Made by a program: the position numbers and the translations under genes. Positions 7,907 to 12,066 of a stretch of DNA of 12,066 nucleotides are shown piece by piece. The DNA lies in NCBI GenBank assembly GCA_937897315.1, contig CALCNS010000044.1, forward strand, positions 1 to 12,066. Reading direction: 5' to 3'. The stretch is from an uncultured Bacillota bacterium. Its GTDB lineage: Bacteria > Bacillota > JAAYKD01. The notes under the pieces are model-generated. The model worked only from the letters and a program-made list of their open reading frames with translations, did not search any database and was not told the DNA's origin. The stretch's first letter is position 1. Every line of letters begins with the position of its first letter.

Positions 7907-7942
7907 TTCCCCGATTTCCTAAAGGAAATCGGGGAATTTTTT
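7907..7942 (+). terminator. Intrinsic terminator between dcyD and nspC
   Basis: TTCCCCGATTTCCT (7907-7920) and its perfect complement (7923-7936) form a 13-14 bp stem with a tiny TAAA loop, followed by six T (7937-7942). This is a textbook Rho-independent terminator for + strand transcription out of dcyD. Read from the other strand, the stem comes right after the nspC stop but is followed by AATAACTATAATT rather than a T-run, so it should be weaker for the polyamine operon. The last T bases are shared with the nspC stop codon. Confidence 0.93.
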
Positions 7943-9068
7943 AACCTAAACGGTGTTTAAAGTCTTCATAACCAAAACGATGTATCACTTCACAATCTCC
8001 GTCCAAGTTTTGGATCACTAAACTTGGCAAGGGCATACCATTGAAGGTATTGGTTTTCACCATGGTATAAATCGCCATATCTTCAAAAACAAGGGTATCC
8101 CCCACTTGTAAAGGGCGATCAAAACTGTAGTCGCCAATGATATCACCCGCCAAACAAGTCGGTCCGCCCAATCGATACAAAAACGGTTTTTCACCTGGAT
8201 AACCAGATTCCTTTAGTGGTGGCCGATATGGCATTTCCAATACATCGGGCATATGACAAACCGCCGAGGTGTCGAGAATAGCAATGTCCATGCCGTTATG
8301 AATCAAGTCCAACACTTTGGTATATAACCAACCGGCGTTCAATGCGATCGCCTCACCCGGTTCTAAGTACACTTGTAGTCCATATTTTTCTTGCATGTGA
8401 CAAATACAGCGTTCCAAGCGAGGTATATCGTAATCTGCCCGGGTAATGTGATGACCACCACCGAAATTAATCCACTTCATACGCTCCAAAACTTTGCCGA
8501 ACTGCGCTTCCACAGCCAGTAGTGTTTCTTCCAAGGCATCCGAATTTTGCTGACAGAGCGTGTGAAAATGCAATCCGGTCACACCCTCTAAATCTTGTTC
8601 ATCGAATTGCTCTCGGGTGATCCCCAAGCGGGAGTAAGGAGAACAAGGATCGTATATGGCATGTCCTTCTTGTGTAGAACATTGTGGATTGATACGGAGG
8701 CCGATTTCTTTTCCGGCAGCTAAAACAACCTCTCTGTGACGTCGCAATTGCGTAAAAGAATTAAACACCACGTGATCTGCCACCTGCATCAGCTCACAAA
8801 TCTCCTCGTCTCGATACGCTGCGGAAAATACATGAGTCTCCTTACCCATTTCTTCGGCACCCAACCGGGCTTCATGAATCCCACTGGCAGCACTGCCACT
8901 TAGGTATTCGGAGATGAGGGGATATAAGGGATACATAGAGAAGGCCTTCTGCGCCAATAGTATTTTGGCTCCGGTGCGATCTGCCACTCCTTTGAGGATG
9001 CTCAAGTTGTGACGTAATAACGTTTCATCCACCACGTAACATGGAGTTGGAACTTGATGAAGCTTCAT
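7941..9068 (-). CDS. nspC: Carboxy(nor)spermidine decarboxylase
   Basis: PLP-dependent decarboxylase (alanine-racemase fold, type III) that removes CO2 from carboxyspermidine or carboxynorspermidine to give spermidine or norspermidine, the last step of the aspartate-semialdehyde route. It has 375 residues from ATG 9068, a normal size. Landmarks are VPTPCYVVDE at the N-terminus, LLAQKAF with Schiff-base lysine K41, SGIHEARLG (63-70), LHFHTLCQ (166-173), the phosphate-binding INFGGGHHIT (200-209), YLEPGEA (234-240), DTSAVCHMPDVLEMPYRP (266-283), GGPTCLAGD with the likely catalytic C305, and MVKTNTFNGMP. The frame extends further upstream (to 9119), but that extension is shadowed by the synthase gene. 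GGTGGA at 9075-9080 places the start at 9068, only two bases after the synthase stop, so the two are coupled. Which triamine it makes cannot be read from sequence; spermidine is likely given SpeB. Confidence 0.95.
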   Translation of the reverse strand: MKLHQVPTPCYVVDETLLRHNLSILKGVADRTGAKILLAQKAFSMYPLYPLISEYLSGSAASGIHEARLGAEEMGKETHVFSAAYRDEEICELMQVADHVVFNSFTQLRRHREVVLAAGKEIGLRINPQCSTQEGHAIYDPCSPYSRLGITREQFDEQDLEGVTGLHFHTLCQQNSDALEETLLAVEAQFGKVLERMKWINFGGGHHITRADYDIPRLERCICHMQEKYGLQVYLEPGEAIALNAGWLYTKVLDLIHNGMDIAILDTSAVCHMPDVLEMPYRPPLKESGYPGEKPFLYRLGGPTCLAGDIIGDYSFDRPLQVGDTLVFEDMAIYTMVKTNTFNGMPLPSLVIQNLDGDCEVIHRFGYEDFKHRLG

Positions 9069-9070
9069 CT

Positions 9071-10273
9071 TTAGTCCACCAATTTGGGTGCATGGCATTC
9101 CACCCATGGCAATCCCCATTTTGATAGTTCTGCCATGAACGGATCCGGATCGAATTCTTCCATGTTATATACGCCGGGTTTTTGCCACTTACCGGTGACC
9201 ACCATCATGGCACCAATCATGGCAGGCACACCGGTGGTGTAAGAAATGGCCTGAGACCCCACTTCTTTATAACTCTCTTCATGATCACAGACGTTATAAA
9301 TGTAGTATGTTTTTTCTTTCCCATCTTTACGGCCTGTAAAGATACAGCCAATGTTCGTTTTGCCCTTGGTTCTTGGTCCCAAAGAGGCCGGATCCGGCAG
9401 TACTGCTTTTAAAAACTGCAGGGGCACGATTTGCTGACCTTGGAATTCAATGGGCTCAATGGAAGTCATTCCCACATTCTCGAGGCACTTTAAGTGTGTC
9501 AAGTAACTTTGTCCAAACGTCATAAAGAACCGAATGCGTTTAATGCCAGGAACATTGAGGGCTAGGGACTCGATTTCCTCGTGATGCATTAAATACATAT
9601 CTTTGACACCGACTTCCGGGAAGTCATAGACACGTTTGATTTCCATGGGTTCAGTTTCTACCCAAGCACCATTTTCCCAGTACTTACCCTTGGCAGACAC
9701 TTCACGGATGTTGATTTCAGGATTAAAGTTGGTCGCAAAAGGATACCCATGGTCTCCGCCGTTGCAGTCTAATATATCAATGGTCTCAATTTCATCAAAA
9801 TGGTGTTTCAAAGCATACGCCGTGAATACGCTGGTCACCCCCGGATCAAAACCACTTCCTAAAAGGGCTGTGACTCCGGCTTTTTTGAAGGCATCTCGAT
9901 AAGCCCATTGCCAGCTGTATTCAAAATGAGCGGTATCTTCCGGTTCATAATTGGCGGTATCCATATAATGTGTTTTGGTTGCCAGACATGCTTCCATGAT
10001 GGTTAAGTCCTGATACGGTAAGGCCAGGTTCATCACGATATCGGGTTTGACCCTTTGAATCAAGCTGACTAATTCGTCCACTTGATTGGCATCCACTTTT
10101 GCCGTGGTGATTTTGGTCTTGGTGGTCTTTTCCAGCTTGGCTTTCAATTCATCGCATTTGGACTTCGTCCGGCTGGCGATACAAATTTCCTCAAAAACCT
10201 CACTGTTTTGACAACACTTGTGTATGGCGACGGAACCAACGCCTCCGCAGCCAATGATCAACGCTTTTGCCAT
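9071..10273 (-). CDS. Carboxy(nor)spermidine synthase (saccharopine dehydrogenase-like)
   Basis: NAD(P)H-dependent enzyme (CASDH/CANSDH, often annotated as saccharopine dehydrogenase or Lys1-like) that joins L-aspartate semialdehyde to putrescine or 1,3-diaminopropane and reduces the imine, giving carboxyspermidine or carboxynorspermidine. It has 400 residues. It begins with the Rossmann motif ALIIGCGGVGS (4-14), then MNLALPYQDLTIMEACL (81-97), HYMDTANYEPED (102-113) and LGSGFDPGVTSVF (138-150), the pyridine-nucleotide and substrate region of this family. The ending PAMIGAMMVVTGKW...GVYNMEEFDPDPFM (350-380) is characteristic of the carboxynorspermidine branch rather than true lysine-pathway enzymes. 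AAGGAG lies eight bases before the ATG (10282-10287). It sits 21 bases after speB and immediately before its partner decarboxylase, which confirms the pathway. Lysine metabolism is the less likely alternative. Confidence 0.93.
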   Translation of the reverse strand: MAKALIIGCGGVGSVAIHKCCQNSEVFEEICIASRTKSKCDELKAKLEKTTKTKITTAKVDANQVDELVSLIQRVKPDIVMNLALPYQDLTIMEACLATKTHYMDTANYEPEDTAHFEYSWQWAYRDAFKKAGVTALLGSGFDPGVTSVFTAYALKHHFDEIETIDILDCNGGDHGYPFATNFNPEINIREVSAKGKYWENGAWVETEPMEIKRVYDFPEVGVKDMYLMHHEEIESLALNVPGIKRIRFFMTFGQSYLTHLKCLENVGMTSIEPIEFQGQQIVPLQFLKAVLPDPASLGPRTKGKTNIGCIFTGRKDGKEKTYYIYNVCDHEESYKEVGSQAISYTTGVPAMIGAMMVVTGKWQKPGVYNMEEFDPDPFMAELSKWGLPWVECHAPKLVD

Positions 10274-10294
10274 GGTAGCATCTCCTTCTATGAT

Positions 10295-11155
10295 TTATTT
10301 TTGGTGTAAAGCCACCAACATTTCTCTAATGATTTTGCCGGCTACTGCGGTAGAAACTCCGCTTTGGTCATATGCCGGGCTTAGTTCATTGACATCACAA
10401 CCGATGACATGACAACGTTGACATACCTTGGTTGCTGCCACCCGTAATTCTTCAAAGGTCACACCGCCCGCTTCGGGTGTGCCGGTGCCAGGGAATACCG
10501 AGGGGTCCATCACATCAAGGTCCAAGGTAAAGTACACGGGTTTGCCTTTGAGTTGTTCTAGAGTTTCATCTAGGGTGTTGAAGTTAAACGGATTTAAATA
10601 CGTATGTCCCGATTTGCTCCAACGGAATTCCGCCCCATCTCCAGAGCGAATACCAAATTGGAAGATTCGACCATCGCCAACCAAGTCATGACAGCGTTTC
10701 AGCACCGTAGCATGCGATAATTCTTCGCCAAAAAAGGAATCCCGCAAATCGGTATGCGCATCAAAATGCACAATATGTAAATCTGGGTACACTTTTACGG
10801 CCGCTTCCACGGCCCCCAATGTGACTAGATGCTCCCCGCCAATCATAAAGGGACGTTTACCATCGTTTAAAATCATAGCGGTCCGATCATGAATCTGATC
10901 GAGCATGCGACGACTGCTGCCAAAGGTAAATTCCAAGTCACCGCTGTCCATAATGGCAGAATCCTTGATATCGCCATCTTGGTAAGGGCTGTAGGTTTCT
11001 AAACCTATCGATTCGTTGCGAATCGTCATAGGGGCAAAACGGGTTCCCGGACGGAACGAAGTAGTGCCGTCATAAGGTGCACCAAACAAAACGGTTTCAG
11101 CTGATGCATAGTCGGCATCACAACCAACGAAATGAACAATATTCTTATTCAACAT
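10295..11155 (-). CDS. speB: Agmatinase, ureohydrolase family
   Basis: Binuclear manganese hydrolase that converts agmatine to putrescine and urea, feeding the polyamine genes around it. It has 286 residues, typical of the shorter Bacillus-type agmatinases. The metal ligands are all present: H109 in GGEHL, D132/H134/D136 in HFDAHTDLRD, and D212/D214 in TLDLDVMDPS; the conserved acidic residue E257 lies in CDVNELSPAYD. The N-terminal FGAPYDGTTSFRPGTRFAP (24-42) is also family-typical. The ATG lies inside the end of speE (11 bases overlap), with GGAGGA upstream within speE, indicating coupled translation. Other ureohydrolases (guanidinobutyrase, arginase, formiminoglutamase) share the fold. Agmatinase is favoured because of speE and the carboxyspermidine genes, but the gene supplying agmatine (arginine decarboxylase) is not in the window. 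Confidence 0.93.
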   Translation of the reverse strand: MLNKNIVHFVGCDADYASAETVLFGAPYDGTTSFRPGTRFAPMTIRNESIGLETYSPYQDGDIKDSAIMDSGDLEFTFGSSRRMLDQIHDRTAMILNDGKRPFMIGGEHLVTLGAVEAAVKVYPDLHIVHFDAHTDLRDSFFGEELSHATVLKRCHDLVGDGRIFQFGIRSGDGAEFRWSKSGHTYLNPFNFNTLDETLEQLKGKPVYFTLDLDVMDPSVFPGTGTPEAGGVTFEELRVAATKVCQRCHVIGCDVNELSPAYDQSGVSTAVAGKIIREMLVALHQK

Positions 11156-11996
11156 GTTTTAACAGATCCTCCACATAATTTGGTAACGCAAAACTGCCCA
11201 CATGCAGTTTGGTATTATAATATCGGGTTTTGAGGTTGAGGTCATTCCAGGTCTGGGCTTGTAGATCATGAACCGGATGATATTTCTTGGACGCAAATCC
11301 AAACAGCCAGTGACCGGACGGATAGGTTGGGATATGGACCTGATAAACCTTGCTAATCGGGAAGCTCTCGACAATACGCTTATGAGCACGAATCATCGCT
11401 TGACGATTGTATTCATAATACGGGCTTTCATGCTGGTTGACCATGATACCATCTGCTTTCAGGGACTTATAGCACGACCCATAAAACTCTTTGGTAAACA
11501 GGCCCTCCCCCGGTCCAATGGGATCGGTTGAATCGACAATAATCAAGTCATACTGATCCTTTTGACCACGTACGTATTTGACGCCATCTTCGTAATGAAT
11601 GTGCAGACGGGGATCATCGAACTTGCAGGCAGTCTGAGGTAAAAATTGCTTGCTGACTTCTACAACAACCGGGTCAATTTCCACCAAATCGATATGCTCA
11701 ATTTGATTGTAACGAGTTAATTCTCGCACCACACCCCCGTCTCCGGCTCCGATTACCAGCACTTTTTTGGCACTGGGATGCACCGCCATGGGCACATGGG
11801 TAATCATCTCATGATAAATGAATTCATCTTTTTCGGTCAACATCATAAACCCATCGATGACCAAAAATCGACCGAACTCCGGTGATTCAAAGACATCGAT
11901 TTGTTGGTGCTCACTGGTGGTACTGTGCACATGACGACTCACTTTAATCGAAAAATGGACATTGGGGCTGTGTTTTTCGGTAAACCATAATTCCAT
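11145..11996 (-). CDS. speE: Polyamine aminopropyltransferase (spermidine synthase)
   Basis: Transfers the aminopropyl group of decarboxylated S-adenosylmethionine to putrescine, giving spermidine and methylthioadenosine. It has 283 residues and is strikingly similar to the Bacillus enzyme along its length: MELWFTEKHSPN at the start, SPEFGRFLVIDG (38-49), TEKDEFIYHEMITHVP (54-69), the nucleotide-binding VIGAGDGG (81-88), the acidic VEIDP (105-109), DDPR...EDG (127-138), the catalytic VDSTDPIGPG (154-163) and IPTYPSGHWLFGFAS (222-236). The start has AAGGAG eight bases upstream (about 12005-12010). It begins 27 bases after the end of another gene on the same strand and overlaps speB, so it is part of an operon whose promoter lies outside the window. 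The donor requires an AdoMet decarboxylase (SpeD), not visible here. The amine acceptor may not be limited to putrescine. Confidence 0.96.
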   Translation of the reverse strand: MELWFTEKHSPNVHFSIKVSRHVHSTTSEHQQIDVFESPEFGRFLVIDGFMMLTEKDEFIYHEMITHVPMAVHPSAKKVLVIGAGDGGVVRELTRYNQIEHIDLVEIDPVVVEVSKQFLPQTACKFDDPRLHIHYEDGVKYVRGQKDQYDLIIVDSTDPIGPGEGLFTKEFYGSCYKSLKADGIMVNQHESPYYEYNRQAMIRAHKRIVESFPISKVYQVHIPTYPSGHWLFGFASKKYHPVHDLQAQTWNDLNLKTRYYNTKLHVGSFALPNYVEDLLKHVE

Positions 11997-12023
11997 TGTT
12001 TTTTCTCCTTCTTGCTGACCGGA

Positions 12024-12065
12024 TTACTGCTTCAACACATTTAAGCGCTCTACCGACAGGTCTTC
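12024..12065 (-). CDS. C-terminal end of an unidentified gene upstream of speE (partial)
   Basis: In the frame ending with TAA at 12026-12024 the right edge reads EDLSVERLNVLKQ then stop, a plausible protein C-terminus placed 27 bases before speE on the same strand. The remainder lies beyond the window. By operon logic it could be AdoMet decarboxylase (speD) or arginine decarboxylase (speA), which would complete the pathway, but 13 residues are not enough to tell. The frame being open by chance over such a short stretch is possible. Confidence 0.4.
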   Translation of the reverse strand, partial: EDLSVERLNVLKQ

Positions 12066-12066
12066 G

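Noticed and set aside
9069..9119. Longer nspC starting at 9119 (17 extra residues)
   Set aside because: The extension lies wholly inside the 3' end of the synthase gene, does not resemble the family, and the GGTGGA site at 9075-9080 points to ATG 9068, where the typical VPTPCYV start follows.
1..12066. Mobile elements, CRISPR arrays, tRNA/rRNA genes, riboswitches
   Set aside because: No transposase or integrase motifs, direct-repeat arrays, tRNA-like cloverleaf or long leader regions were seen; non-coding gaps are all about 106 bases or shorter.

Overview
The window looks like ordinary chromosome from a Bacillota (Firmicutes) bacterium, probably an anaerobic clostridial-type lineage. The main reasons are a DnaD-type replication protein (a Bacillota hallmark) next to a DnaC/DnaI-type helicase loader, strong GGAGG-type ribosome binding sites, a Bacillus-like SpeE, and moderate GC content. 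I see no mobile elements, RNA genes, CRISPR arrays or integration scars. Coding density is very high, and the longest non-coding stretch is only about 106 bases (6778-6883).

Left block, + strand (2-6777). This is a tightly packed series: the 3' two thirds of uvrA, a membrane-anchored M28-peptidase-like gene, uvrC, a dnaD-like gene and a dnaC/dnaI-like AAA+ gene. UvrA and UvrC are the damage-recognition and dual-incision components of nucleotide excision repair. DnaD and the loader act in primosome assembly, at the origin or at stalled forks. uvrC/dnaD and dnaD/dnaC overlap at their ends, which suggests one translationally coupled transcription unit. The M28-like protein between the two uvr genes has lost several catalytic positions and carries two pairs of hydrophobic segments inside its fold.

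Middle, + strand (6884-7891). A stand-alone PLP enzyme of the D-cysteine desulfhydrase (DcyD) family, with its own strong ribosome binding site. It ends at a near-perfect intrinsic terminator (7907-7942).

Right block, - strand, transcribed from the right edge towards 7941. This is a polyamine operon in the order [end of an unidentified gene] - speE - speB - carboxy(nor)spermidine synthase - carboxy(nor)spermidine decarboxylase (nspC). SpeB makes putrescine from agmatine. Putrescine can then become spermidine by two chemically different routes encoded side by side: SpeE with decarboxylated S-adenosylmethionine, or the synthase/decarboxylase pair using aspartate semialdehyde. Having both routes in one operon is the most interesting biology here. 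It suggests either redundancy or production of more than one triamine or tetraamine. The two blocks converge at the terminator, whose T-tract overlaps the nspC stop codon.
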